Assembly: GCA_028701165.1 (NCBI GenBank)
Contig: JAQVRG010000002.1
Location: forward strand, 1-26,774
Origin: Eubacteriales bacterium
GTDB taxonomy: Bacteria; Bacillota; Clostridia; Christensenellales; CAG-138
Length of the DNA: 26,774 nt
Direction of reading: 5' to 3'
Positions 17,363-25,772 of the stretch are shown here, one piece after another (position 1 is the stretch's first letter; every line of letters begins with the position of its first letter). The notes under the pieces are model-generated. The model was given only the letters and a program-made list of their open reading frames with translations, did no database searches and was not told the origin of the DNA. The position numbers and the translations under genes were made by a program.

Positions 17363-18577
17363 ATGGGCATCGTACAAAAATACGGCGGCAGCAGCGTCGC
17401 CACCATGGAGAAGATCAAGGCCGTCGCCGCGTGCGTGGCAGCGACGCGCAGAGAGGGTCACGATATGGTCGTCGTGGCGAGCGCCATGGGAAAGACCACC
17501 AATGAGCTGATCGCGCTTGCCAAGGAAACGGGAGGCGCCGACAACGCGCGCGAGCTGGACGCGCTGATGGCGACAGGGGAACAGACCACCGTTTCGCTTC
17601 TTGCCATGACGCTTGAGGGTATGGGCATACCCGCCGTGTCGCTTACGGGCGCGCAATGCGGGTTTCTCACCAACGCCAACCATGCCCGCGCCAAGATCGT
17701 GGATATCAAGGACGATGTGCTCAAAGCGCGCATCGCGGAGGGCAAGGTCGTCGTCGTCGCGGGTTTTCAGGGTATAGACGAACACGGCGACATCACCACG
17801 CTCGGCCGCGGCGGCTCGGATACGACGGCGGTGGCTTTGGCGGCGAAGCTCGGCTGGGACTGCGAAATCTACACGGACGTGGAGAGCATCTTCACCGTGG
17901 ACCCGCGCAAATGCCCGGGCGCGAAAAGGCTGCACCGCATCACCTACGACGAGATGATGGAGATGGCGTCCTTGGGCGCGGGCGTACTGGAAACGCGCTG
18001 CGTGGAGATCGCAAAAAAATACGGCGTGAAGCTCTATCTTGGCAAATCCCTCGAAGCTGACAAAACGAAAGGAACCTATATCATGATGGAAAATAACGAA
18101 AGCTTTGAATCCATGCCCATCACGGGCATCAGCCTCAAGGAGGACTGCGCCATGGTCACCGTGACGGGCGCCGCCGGCGACGGACGATGCGTGGACGATG
18201 TTTTCGCGCTGGTCGCTTCACTTGACATTAATGTGGATATGATCTCGCAGCAGATGCTCGCGGACGGCGGCGTTGCGCTTTCCTTCAGCTGTTCCTTGGA
18301 GGACGCGGCGCTTTTGCAGCGTAAATACGGCGAACGCGGCCTTCCCTACGCGCTCGACGTGCAGCAGCCGCTGGGCAAAATATCGCTCGTAGGCGTCGGC
18401 ATGATCACGCACAGCGGTATCGCAAGCCGCGCCTTCTCGGTGCTCTATCAAAACGGCATCCGGTATTACCAAATTACGACGTCCGAAATCTCCATCTCCA
18501 TCACCGTGGACGTTGCGAACATGCAAAATGCGGTCAATATGCTGGCACGGGCGTTCGGCCTCTGCGACGCCGACTGA
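17363..18577 (+). CDS. lysC: Aspartate kinase, lysine-regulated type
   Basis: This enzyme phosphorylates L-aspartate, the committed first step to lysine, diaminopimelate, threonine and methionine. The 404-residue protein has the kinase domain (about 1-240) with KYGGSS (6-11), GRGGSDTTA (149-157) and the YTDVESIFTVDPR block (170-182). Two ACT domains follow (about 255-325 and 335-400), which bind feedback amino acids. It is the short monofunctional class found in Bacillus. The frame is open from 17318, but that start lies inside the terminator hairpin. ATG 17363 follows AAGGAGG at normal spacing. Codon 241 (18083) is an ATG preceded by AAAGGA and could start a separate regulatory subunit, as in Bacillus subtilis aspartokinase II. 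It is the first gene of the riboswitch operon. Confidence 0.97.
   Translation: MGIVQKYGGSSVATMEKIKAVAACVAATRREGHDMVVVASAMGKTTNELIALAKETGGADNARELDALMATGEQTTVSLLAMTLEGMGIPAVSLTGAQCGFLTNANHARAKIVDIKDDVLKARIAEGKVVVVAGFQGIDEHGDITTLGRGGSDTTAVALAAKLGWDCEIYTDVESIFTVDPRKCPGAKRLHRITYDEMMEMASLGAGVLETRCVEIAKKYGVKLYLGKSLEADKTKGTYIMMENNESFESMPITGISLKEDCAMVTVTGAAGDGRCVDDVFALVASLDINVDMISQQMLADGGVALSFSCSLEDAALLQRKYGERGLPYALDVQQPLGKISLVGVGMITHSGIASRAFSVLYQNGIRYYQITTSEISISITVDVANMQNAVNMLARAFGLCDAD
18068..18085 (+). promoter_or_regulatory. Candidate internal ribosome binding site and start in lysC
   Basis: AAAGGA (18068-18073) precedes an in-frame ATG at 18083 (codon 241), with a second ATG at 18086. The product would be a 164-residue protein consisting of the two ACT domains, close to the beta subunit of Bacillus subtilis aspartokinase II. 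Confidence 0.6.
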
Positions 18578-18625
18578 TCCCCCGGCCATTTCAAACCCAA
18601 CGACTATAGAAAGGCGGAAAACAAA

Positions 18626-19507
18626 ATGTTGCAGCTGCAAGGATCCATCGTTGCTCTGATCACCCCCTTCAATCCTGACGGGAGCGTCAACTTCGGCCAG
18701 CTTGCGGAGCTGGTGGAATTTCACATCGCCAACAAGACCGACGGCGTCGTGGTGCTGGGCACCACGGGCGAATCCGCGACCATGACGGATGAGGAAGACG
18801 ATCAGGTCTGCCAGTTCGTCATCGATAAGGTCAACAAACGCATTCCGGTCATCGCGGGCAGCGGCTCCAACTGCACCCGCTCCATGCTCGAAAAAAGCCT
18901 GCGCTTCCAGAGCATGGGCGCGGACGGCCTGCTCGTGATCTCTCCCTATTACAACAAGGCGAACGAAGAGGGTATGTACCGCCACTTCGCCACCGTCGCG
19001 GACGCGGTGAACATCCCCTGCATCCTCTATAACGTACCGGGACGCACGGGCTGCGCCATCTCCGAAAACGTGGTCAAGCGCCTGTATACCCACGAAAACG
19101 TGGGCGGCATCAAGGAAGCCTCGGGCAATCTCGGCTACGCGGCGCAGATCGCCCGTTATGTAAGCGACGATTTTCGCATGTACAGCGGCAACGACGATGT
19201 GATCGTCCCCATGATGGCCTTGGGCGCAAGCGGTGTGATCTCGGTGTTCGCTAACGCCTTCCCCAGAGAGTCGCACGATATCGTCGCGAATTTCCTCGCG
19301 GGCGACCTTGAAAAATCCCGCAAGGCTCAGCTCAAGTATTTGGAGGTCATCAACGACCTCTTCATCGAGGTCAACCCTATCCCCATCAAGGCGGCCATGA
19401 ACATGATGGGCCTTGGCGCGGGCGCGCTGCGCCTGCCGCTCTATGAGATGAGCGAGGGTGCGCGCGCTAAGCTTGAGGGCGCGCTGCGCAGGGTAAACGC
19501 GCTATGA
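18626..19507 (+). CDS. dapA: 4-hydroxy-tetrahydrodipicolinate synthase
   Basis: DapA condenses pyruvate with aspartate semialdehyde, the branch point into lysine/DAP synthesis. The 293-residue TIM-barrel protein has the Schiff-base Lys163 (GGIKEASG). GTTGES (45-50) provides the proton-relay Thr residues, and YYN (108-110) and YNVPGRTG (135-142) provide the active-site Tyr135 and Arg140. The start ATG follows GAAAGGCGG, 48 nt after lysC with no terminator between them. Its stop overlaps the dapB start (ATGA), so the two are translationally coupled. Confidence 0.98.
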   Translation: MLQLQGSIVALITPFNPDGSVNFGQLAELVEFHIANKTDGVVVLGTTGESATMTDEEDDQVCQFVIDKVNKRIPVIAGSGSNCTRSMLEKSLRFQSMGADGLLVISPYYNKANEEGMYRHFATVADAVNIPCILYNVPGRTGCAISENVVKRLYTHENVGGIKEASGNLGYAAQIARYVSDDFRMYSGNDDVIVPMMALGASGVISVFANAFPRESHDIVANFLAGDLEKSRKAQLKYLEVINDLFIEVNPIPIKAAMNMMGLGAGALRLPLYEMSEGARAKLEGALRRVNAL

Positions 19508-20223
19508 GGATCATGTTGGTAGGCTACGGCCGCATGGGGCATATGATCGAGTCGCTCGCGCAGAAGGCTGGGCATACCGTGGAGGCTGTCATCGACGTTG
19601 AAAACACGGGCGACCTTTCCTCTGTAGGCAGCGTCGCGGACGTTGTGATCGATTTTTCCTCCCCCGCGGTGCTGCCGCTGCTCGCGGACTGCATACGCCG
19701 TACCGGTATGCCGCTTCTAAGCGGCACAACGGGCTATACGCCGGACGATCTTGCGCTGTTTTCAAGCCTTGGCGCTTTTGCGCCCGTGCTGCACAGCGCG
19801 AACTATTCCGTGGGGATCGCCGTGTTCAAGCGGATGCTGCGCGATATTGCCCCCACGCTGCTCGGCGCGTTTGACGTGGAGATCACGGAAACGCATCACA
19901 ACCAAAAAGCCGACGCGCCCAGCGGCACGGCGAAGCTTCTCTATGAAGCGATCGATCCCGAACACGCCTACACCCCCGTTTACGGCCGCGAAGGCATTTG
20001 CGGCAAACGCGACGCGAAGGAGATCGGCGTCCACGCGCTGCGCGGCGGCACGGTGGCGGGCACGCACACGGTATCCTTCTTCGGGCAGGACGAGGAGCTT
20101 TCCATTACGCACCGCGCCAACAGCCGCGCGATTTTCGCAAACGGCGCGCTCGCGGCGGCGCAGTCTCTCATCGGCCGCGAAAAGGGCGCGTATACGCTGG
20201 ATCAAATATTGTTTGGAGAATAA
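19504..20223 (+). CDS. dapB: 4-hydroxy-tetrahydrodipicolinate reductase
   Basis: DapB reduces hydroxy-tetrahydrodipicolinate with NAD(P)H to tetrahydrodipicolinate. The 239-residue protein has the nucleotide-binding GYGRMG (7-12), SGTTGY (73-78) and the catalytic ETHHNQKADAPSGT block with His131, His132 and Lys135. It is at the short end of the family; the segment after GYGRMG is compact, as in other Clostridia. The ATG overlaps the dapA stop by four bases. Confidence 0.98.
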   Translation: MRIMLVGYGRMGHMIESLAQKAGHTVEAVIDVENTGDLSSVGSVADVVIDFSSPAVLPLLADCIRRTGMPLLSGTTGYTPDDLALFSSLGAFAPVLHSANYSVGIAVFKRMLRDIAPTLLGAFDVEITETHHNQKADAPSGTAKLLYEAIDPEHAYTPVYGREGICGKRDAKEIGVHALRGGTVAGTHTVSFFGQDEELSITHRANSRAIFANGALAAAQSLIGREKGAYTLDQILFGE

Positions 20224-20229
20224 ACGACG

Positions 20230-20922
20230 ATGAACGCACAGGAAATCATTCGCTATATCAGCGAGGCGGAGAAAAAAACGCCGGTCAAGCTGTACATAAA
20301 GGAAAAGCGCCCCATCGATTACGGCGACGCGCAGGTTTTCGGCGCGGGCGACAAGATCGTATTCGGCGAGTGGAAGGCGCTCGCGCCTATTTTAGAGCAA
20401 AACCGCGACGCCATCGCCGATATCGTGATCGAAAACGACCGCCGCAATTCCGCCATCCCCATGCTCGACCTCAAGGATATCCAAGCCCGCATAGAGCCGG
20501 GCGCGATCATCCGTGAGCAGGTGGAGATCGGCAAGGGCGCTGTCATTATGATGGGCGCGGTGATCAACATCGGCGCGGTGATCGGCGAGAATACGATGAT
20601 CGACATGGGCGCGATCCTTGGCGGCAGGGCGACCGTGGGCAAAAACTGCCACATCGGCGCGGGGGCGGTACTCGCGGGCGTGATCGAGCCAGCCAGCGCA
20701 ACGCCCGTGATCGTGGAGGATAACGTGCTTGTGGGCGCAAACGCCGTGGTGATCGAAGGCGTGCATATCGGCGAAAACGCCGTCGTCGCGGCAGGCGCCG
20801 TTGTGCTTTCGGACGTGCCGCCCAATACGGTAGTGGCGGGCACGCCCGCGCGCGTCATCAAACAGAAGGACGAAAAAACCAGCGCCAAGACCGCGCTGGA
20901 GGAAGCGCTTCGCGCGCTGTAG
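20230..20922 (+). CDS. dapH: Tetrahydrodipicolinate N-acetyltransferase
   Basis: DapH transfers acetyl from acetyl-CoA to tetrahydrodipicolinate, starting the acetylase branch of DAP synthesis. The 230-residue protein matches the Bacillus DapH/YkuQ layout: an alpha N-terminal domain (about 1-80), then a left-handed parallel beta-helix of hexapeptide repeats (about 88-210). The hexapeptide part contains IGKGAVIMMGAVINIGAVIG and ends with GTPARVIK. It is distinct from proteobacterial succinylase DapD, which is longer. It starts 6 nt after dapB, with GGAG in the dapB end as the likely ribosome binding site. The operon ends here. Confidence 0.95.
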   Translation: MNAQEIIRYISEAEKKTPVKLYIKEKRPIDYGDAQVFGAGDKIVFGEWKALAPILEQNRDAIADIVIENDRRNSAIPMLDLKDIQARIEPGAIIREQVEIGKGAVIMMGAVINIGAVIGENTMIDMGAILGGRATVGKNCHIGAGAVLAGVIEPASATPVIVEDNVLVGANAVVIEGVHIGENAVVAAGAVVLSDVPPNTVVAGTPARVIKQKDEKTSAKTALEEALRAL

Positions 20923-20991
20923 CGCCGCCTCAGCTTATCGACAAAGGTCATTCGCCCTTTGTCGATGGTCTGAATGACGCTGTAGCGCCGC
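20915..20991. repeat. Dyad flanked by 14-bp direct repeats, downstream of dapH
   Basis: ATCGACAAAGG (20937-20947) and CCTTTGTCGAT (20956-20966) make a perfect 11-bp inverted repeat with an 8-nt loop. No U-tract follows, so it is not a classical terminator. A 14-bp sequence, CGCTGTAGCGCCGC, occurs on both sides (20915-20928, containing the dapH stop codon, and 20978-20991). The structure resembles a small inserted palindromic element with a target duplication, or a REP-like repeat. Confidence 0.6.
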
Positions 20992-21012
20992 TTCCCGTTA
21001 ACGGTGATTGCA

Positions 21013-21044
21013 AAAAATCCCCCGCAGCCTTGCGAGGGATTTTT
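21013..21044. terminator. Bidirectional intrinsic terminator between dapH and the Ca2+-ATPase
   Basis: AAAAATCCC (21013-21021) pairs with GGGATTTTT (21036-21044) around a GC-rich inner stem (CGCA/TGCG). T-rich arms on both strands let it terminate both convergent operons. Confidence 0.9.
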
Positions 21045-21058
21045 GTTGTCGTGAAACG

Positions 21059-23692
21059 TTACTTTTTCGCCGTTTTCCTTTGGATGAGCTTCACAAGCTC
21101 CACGATGGGGATCACGCAGAAAGCAAGCGCCATCGCTACCGCGTATTCGCTCACACTGATCATTTCAAACCCGAAGGCGTCCGCGAGGAAGGGTACATAA
21201 AGCACCGTGGTCGTCAAGAGCAGGCTCAAAGCCGCCGCGCCCCAAAGGAATTTGTTCTGTGTTTTGATGGTGAACACGCTCCCGCGCTGGGAACGCATGC
21301 TGAAGCTGTGGAAGATCTCCGCCATGCTCATGGTCAAAAACGCCATGGTCATGCCGTCGGCGCTGTCGGTAATCTCCCAAACGCCGGCTTCCATAAAGTG
21401 GCCGATAAAGTAGGCCGCCAGCGTCAAAATCGTGATAAGCAGCCCCTGATACGCCACGTCAAAGCCCACGCCGCCCGCAAACACGCCGTCGTGCGGGTCG
21501 CGCGGCGCGCGCTGCATCAGATCCGCCTCCGCCGATTCGCCGCCTAACGCGAGCGCGGGGAAGCAGTCGGTGATCAAATTGATCCAAAGCAGATGCACCG
21601 GGCGCAAGATGGTAAAGCCCAAAAGCGTCGCCGTAAAGATGCTCAGCACCTCGCTCATGTTGGAGGAGAGCAGGAACTGGATCGCTTTGCGTATGTTGTC
21701 ATAGATGCGGCGGCCTTCCTCGACGGCGCCCACGATGGTGGCGAAATTATCGTCGGAAAGCACCATGTCCGCCACGTTCTTGGTAACGTCCGTACCCGTG
21801 ATGCCCATGCCCACGCCGATATCGGCATTTTTGATGGAGGGCGCGTCGTTCACGCCGTCGCCGGTCATGGCGGTCACACAGCCGAGGTTCCGCCATGCGT
21901 TGACGATGCGCACCTTATGCTCGGGCTGCACGCGGGCGTACACGCCGTAGCATGCCACGTCGCGCTGGAAATCCTCCTCGCTGATGTCATCGAGCATCGC
22001 GCCGGTGATCGCCTGCGCGGGGTCCGTGATGATGCCAAGCTCCATGGCGATGGCGATGGCGGTATCCCTGTGATCGCCCGTGATCATGATGGGGCGTATG
22101 CCCGCCTTGCGGCATTCCTCTATCGCGTCCTTCACCTCGGGGCGAACCGGGTCGATCATGCCCGTAAGGCCGATAAATACGAGCTCCTGTTCAAGATTCT
22201 TCGGCGAACAGTCCTCGGGAACCTCGTTATACTGCCGCATCGCCGCGCATAAAACGCGCAGCGCCTTATCCGCAAGCGCCTTATTCTCCAGCAGCACCGT
22301 GTCGCGCATTTCGCGCGTGAGGGGCACAGCCTCGCCGTCCTTTAAATAATAGGCGCAGCGCCGCAACACTTCGTCCGGCGCGCCTTTGGTAAACTGCACG
22401 ATACCGTTCTTCGTCTCATGCAGCGTGCTCATCATCTTGCGCATGCTGTCAAACGGCGCTTCCGCCACGCGCGGCATATTCATGGAAAGGTCGGGCTTCA
22501 AAAACCCGTTTGCCGTCGCAAAATTCACGAGCGCGCACTCCGTAGGCTCGCCTACAGCCTTGCCGTTTTCATCCGGCTCCGCGTCGCAGCAGAGCGTCAT
22601 CGCCGTAGCGATCTGCGAAAGGTTGTTTTCCGGCCAATGCGCCACAACGGTCATCTTGTTTTGGGTAAGCGTGCCGGTCTTGTCGCTGCAAATGATCTGC
22701 GCGCAGCCCAGCGTTTCCACCGCCGTCAAGCGGCGGATGATGGCGTTGCGCTTGGACATGTTGGTAACGCCCATGGACAGCACGATCGTAACGACCGCCA
22801 CCAGTCCCTCCGGTATCGCGGCTACGGCAAGGCTCACGGCAACCATGAAGGTATCCAGCACCGTTTCGCCGCTGAAGCTTCCCGCGCGAATCAAATTGAG
22901 CGCGAATATGAATATGCAGATGCCCAGCACCAGCCATGTGAGAATCCGGCTTAGCTGCGCAAGCTTGATTTGCAGCGGCGTCTGCCCCTCCTCCGCTTGG
23001 GAGAGGGCGTCGGCGATCTTACCCATCTCGGTTTCCGCGCCCGTTGCAACCACGACGGCCTTGCCGCGCCCGTAAACCACCTCGCTGCCCATATAGACCA
23101 TGTTCTTACGGTCGCCCAGCGGCACATTTTCGCCGCCCAACGCCTCGATCGCCTTCTCAACAGGCACGCTCTCGCCCGTAAGGGCAGCTTCCTCGATCTG
23201 TAGGCTGTGGCTTTCCATCAAACGCGCGTCCGCGGGCACGGCGTCGCCCGCTTCGAGCAGCACCACGTCGCCGGGCACGAGTTCCTCGCTCTTGATGCGG
23301 TGCACATGCCCGTCCCGCAGCACCTGACAGGTCGCGGCGGACATCTGCTGCAAGGCTTCGATCGCCTTCTCCGCCTTGTTTTCCTGATAAACGCCAAGCA
23401 CCGCGTTAACGATCACCACCACCATGATGATGATCACATCCGCAAAGCTTTCGCCCGCGTATACGGCGGTAACGCCGCTGATGAGCGCCGCCGCGATCAG
23501 GATGAGGATCATGGGGTCCTTCATCTGATCAAAAAAGCGCTTGATCAGCGACGCCTTGGGCGCTTCCTTGAGTTTATTCAAACCGTAGGTCTTAACGCGT
23601 TCCGCCGCCTGCGCGTTGGTGAGCCCGTTGCCGTCCGTTTCCAAATGCCGCAGCACCGCGCCGACAGTCTCGAGATAATGCTTCATCTGCAT
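21059..23692 (-). CDS. SERCA-like Ca2+-transporting P-type ATPase
   Basis: This 877-residue P2A-type ATPase is expected to export Ca2+ across the cytoplasmic membrane at the cost of ATP. The phosphorylated aspartate is Asp337 in SDKTGTLT. The actuator TGES and hinge GDGVNDAP motifs are intact. Residues forming the calcium sites in SERCA are present: PEGL in M4, the Asn and Glu of SSNMSEV in M5, and the NLITD block (Asn, Thr, Asp) in M6. That supports Ca2+ over Na+/K+ or H+. Ten membrane segments are expected from the family. The frame is open further upstream from a TTG, but the ATG at 23692 has AAAGGA just ahead and gives the normal N-terminus. It lies 89 nt after the Na+/phosphate symporter gene on the same strand. 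Confidence 0.94.
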   Translation of the reverse strand: MQMKHYLETVGAVLRHLETDGNGLTNAQAAERVKTYGLNKLKEAPKASLIKRFFDQMKDPMILILIAAALISGVTAVYAGESFADVIIIMVVVIVNAVLGVYQENKAEKAIEALQQMSAATCQVLRDGHVHRIKSEELVPGDVVLLEAGDAVPADARLMESHSLQIEEAALTGESVPVEKAIEALGGENVPLGDRKNMVYMGSEVVYGRGKAVVVATGAETEMGKIADALSQAEEGQTPLQIKLAQLSRILTWLVLGICIFIFALNLIRAGSFSGETVLDTFMVAVSLAVAAIPEGLVAVVTIVLSMGVTNMSKRNAIIRRLTAVETLGCAQIICSDKTGTLTQNKMTVVAHWPENNLSQIATAMTLCCDAEPDENGKAVGEPTECALVNFATANGFLKPDLSMNMPRVAEAPFDSMRKMMSTLHETKNGIVQFTKGAPDEVLRRCAYYLKDGEAVPLTREMRDTVLLENKALADKALRVLCAAMRQYNEVPEDCSPKNLEQELVFIGLTGMIDPVRPEVKDAIEECRKAGIRPIMITGDHRDTAIAIAMELGIITDPAQAITGAMLDDISEEDFQRDVACYGVYARVQPEHKVRIVNAWRNLGCVTAMTGDGVNDAPSIKNADIGVGMGITGTDVTKNVADMVLSDDNFATIVGAVEEGRRIYDNIRKAIQFLLSSNMSEVLSIFTATLLGFTILRPVHLLWINLITDCFPALALGGESAEADLMQRAPRDPHDGVFAGGVGFDVAYQGLLITILTLAAYFIGHFMEAGVWEITDSADGMTMAFLTMSMAEIFHSFSMRSQRGSVFTIKTQNKFLWGAAALSLLLTTTVLYVPFLADAFGFEMISVSEYAVAMALAFCVIPIVELVKLIQRKTAKK

Positions 23693-23720
23693 AAATATCC
23701 TTTCTGATTTTAACGGTATC

Positions 23721-23780
23721 TTAACGTGCAAACAGCCCCGCAGAGGGCGCGGCGTCTGCGTTGTCGGGTTTGTCTATCAT
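23721..23780 (-). CDS. Possible 19-residue small ORF between symporter and ATPase genes
   Basis: An ATG one base after the symporter stop codon opens a 19-codon frame (MIDKPDNADAAPSAGLFAR) preceded by AGGA within the symporter end. The product has no membrane segment or recognisable motif. Translation of it could couple the symporter to the ATPase, but the frame may be chance. Confidence 0.25.
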   Translation of the reverse strand: MIDKPDNADAAPSAGLFAR

Positions 23781-23781
23781 A

Positions 23782-25581
23782 TTATAATTCCTGCAAAGGC
23801 GCAAGATACTGTTTGCGCTTTTTTTCCATTTCCGTGGCATACGCCGCATCCTTGCCCTTATGCAGCTCCCTAAGGTACGCGTGATGGTTGTCCATAATCT
23901 GCGGATCGTCGCGGCCAAGAAGAAATACGGCAATGCTGGAGCATTGATCCGCGGCGCGGCCTATATTGGTCAGCGCCTCGATAAAGATCAAGCCCGCGCC
24001 TACGGTGCAGGTGCCTACCTTCAGGCGCTGCACATGCCCATCCTTAAGCATAGCGACAAGGTCGTCTATGACCTCCTCCAGCGGCTCCACCTTCTTGGCA
24101 AGCGCCGAATCGCCGGATTCGAACGCCTGTACGGTGAGCGCCACGATCTCCTGCACAGCCGCTTGGATGATCTCCAGCTCCTTTTGCGCTTGTTCCGAGA
24201 AGATAACGCCCTCGCGCATCTTGCGTTCGCCCAAATGATTCAGGTTGTTGGCGTAATCGCCTATGCGCTCAAAATCCGTTACGGCTTGCAGCAATAGATT
24301 GAGCTGCCGATTATCCTCGGGCGATTCGATCAGGCGTGAAAGCTTGATCAGATAGTTTTCCGCCGTATCCGTAAACGCGTCGATGCGATCCTCATAGGTA
24401 TCCACCTTCTCGCTGCGCGTAGGGGTATATTCCTGTAGCTGCTTGAAGGCGCGGTTCAGATTCTTCTCCACCAGCTCGCCCATGCGGGTAATGCCCTTAG
24501 ACGTCTGCGAAAGGGCGATGGCGGGGGAAATAAAGAGCTTTTCGTCAAGCACGGCAAGCTCGGAAAGCTCCTTCTTCTCGGCTTCCTCCTCCGGATCCTC
24601 CCGTATGATCTTCTTGGAGAGGGCGACAAGCTGGTTGGTAAAGGGCAGCAGCACGATCGCCGTGATCAGATTGAATAACGTCTGGAAATTGGCAATGTCG
24701 CCGCTGTCTACGATCTTTGTCCAAAGTGCCGGCATCGCGCCCATGCGGTGCATAAGCGTCATCACGATCATAAAAAGGATCGTGCCGATCGTATTGAATA
24801 CGATATGCACGATCCCCGTCCGCTTGGCGTCCTTGGAGGTACCGATGGAGCACACGAACGCGGTGGTCACGCAGGTGCCCAAATTGATGCCCATAATAAC
24901 GGGATAGATAAGGCTGAAGGTCATGACGCCCGTGCTGGAGAGCGCTTGAAGCATACCCACCATAGCCGACGAGCTCTGCACGATCACGGTCAAGATCAAG
25001 CCGGCCGCAATACCCAGCAGGGGAATGTCGGTGGCTTCCTGCAACACGCTAAGGAACGCGCCGGACGTGGCAAGCGGCTGCACCGCGGCGGTCATGCCCA
25101 ATAAACCCATAAAGAGCACGCCAAAGCCCATAAGGATCTGCCCCGTTCCCTTCGTGCTCGCCTTTTTGATGAACATGATCAAGATGATGCCGGCGATCAT
25201 CGCAAGGGGCGCGAGCGTGGAGGGCTTAAAGAATTCCAGCATGATGTTGCCGGAGGTTTCAAGATCCATCAGCCGTATGATCTGCGCGGTGACGGTGGTG
25301 CCGATATTGGCGCCCAATACGATGCTGACCGCCTGCTTGAGGTTTAAGATGCCCGCCCCGATCAAGCCCACCGTCAATACGATCGTCGCCGTGGAGCTTT
25401 GGATCACCGCCGTGACCAGCGTTCCCGTCAGCACGCCCATCAGCGCGTTATGCGTCAGCTTTTCCAAGACGCGCTTGAGCGTATCGTCCGAATTGTTTTT
25501 TAATCCGTCCCCCATGATCTCCATGCCATAGAGAAACATGGCGAGGCAGCCCAGCAAGGATATGACTGCAAAAATATCCAT
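23782..25581 (-). CDS. Na+/phosphate symporter with C-terminal PhoU domain
   Basis: This 599-residue fusion has an N-terminal Na/Pi-cotransporter II unit and a C-terminal PhoU-like helical domain. The membrane part contains the inverted repeats typical of the family: QSSTA (61-65) with GANIGTT, and QSSSA (202-206) with GINLGTC, the substrate/sodium-binding signatures. Around eight hydrophobic segments end near residue 320. An acidic linker (329-340) leads to the PhoU domain, where DFERIGDYANN (437-447) and EALTNIGRAADQ (535-546) resemble PhoU metal-binding helices. It probably imports phosphate, with the PhoU domain sensing or limiting uptake. The ATG at 25581 follows AAAGGGAAG; the longer frame starts at a TTG without support. 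Confidence 0.93.
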   Translation of the reverse strand: MDIFAVISLLGCLAMFLYGMEIMGDGLKNNSDDTLKRVLEKLTHNALMGVLTGTLVTAVIQSSTATIVLTVGLIGAGILNLKQAVSIVLGANIGTTVTAQIIRLMDLETSGNIMLEFFKPSTLAPLAMIAGIILIMFIKKASTKGTGQILMGFGVLFMGLLGMTAAVQPLATSGAFLSVLQEATDIPLLGIAAGLILTVIVQSSSAMVGMLQALSSTGVMTFSLIYPVIMGINLGTCVTTAFVCSIGTSKDAKRTGIVHIVFNTIGTILFMIVMTLMHRMGAMPALWTKIVDSGDIANFQTLFNLITAIVLLPFTNQLVALSKKIIREDPEEEAEKKELSELAVLDEKLFISPAIALSQTSKGITRMGELVEKNLNRAFKQLQEYTPTRSEKVDTYEDRIDAFTDTAENYLIKLSRLIESPEDNRQLNLLLQAVTDFERIGDYANNLNHLGERKMREGVIFSEQAQKELEIIQAAVQEIVALTVQAFESGDSALAKKVEPLEEVIDDLVAMLKDGHVQRLKVGTCTVGAGLIFIEALTNIGRAADQCSSIAVFLLGRDDPQIMDNHHAYLRELHKGKDAAYATEMEKKRKQYLAPLQEL

Positions 25582-25633
25582 TCTTCTTCCCTTTCGGCCA
25601 CTTCTAGCCAAATACTCAAATTTCTACATTTAT

Positions 25634-25662
25634 ATCTTACTGGTTGCCCGCCGCGTTTGCAA
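25634..25662 (-). promoter_or_regulatory. Promoter of the Na+/phosphate symporter gene
   Basis: The minus strand shows TTGCAA (25657-25662), a 17-bp spacer and TAAGAT (25634-25639), about 53 nt before the ATG. No clear Pho-box direct repeat was seen beside it. Confidence 0.75.
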
Positions 25663-25717
25663 TGATAAATTTTCTTTGCGCGCGCGGTAAAATATGCCGT
25701 GCGCGCTCCGGCGCGCC

Positions 25718-25754
25718 AAAAAGCGTCCCCGCGCCTTAATGCGCGGGGACGCTT
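25718..25754 (-). terminator. Strong intrinsic terminator after the exported-protein gene
   Basis: AAGCGTCCCCGCGC (25721-25734) and GCGCGGGGACGCTT (25741-25754) form a perfect 14-bp stem with a 6-nt loop. On the minus strand it is followed by a T-run (25718-25722). A second short palindrome, GCGCGC-TCCG-GCGCGC (25701-25716), follows. Confidence 0.93.
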
Positions 25755-25772
25755 CGCTTTCGTTATCTTCTA

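Noticed and set aside
18218..19276. 352-residue open frame on the minus strand
   Set aside because: It overlaps the 3' end of lysC and most of dapA in antisense; both have complete family motifs on the plus strand.
23693..23731. 13-codon upstream extension of the Ca2+-ATPase
   Set aside because: It begins at a TTG without a ribosome binding site, while the ATG at 23692 follows AAAGGA.
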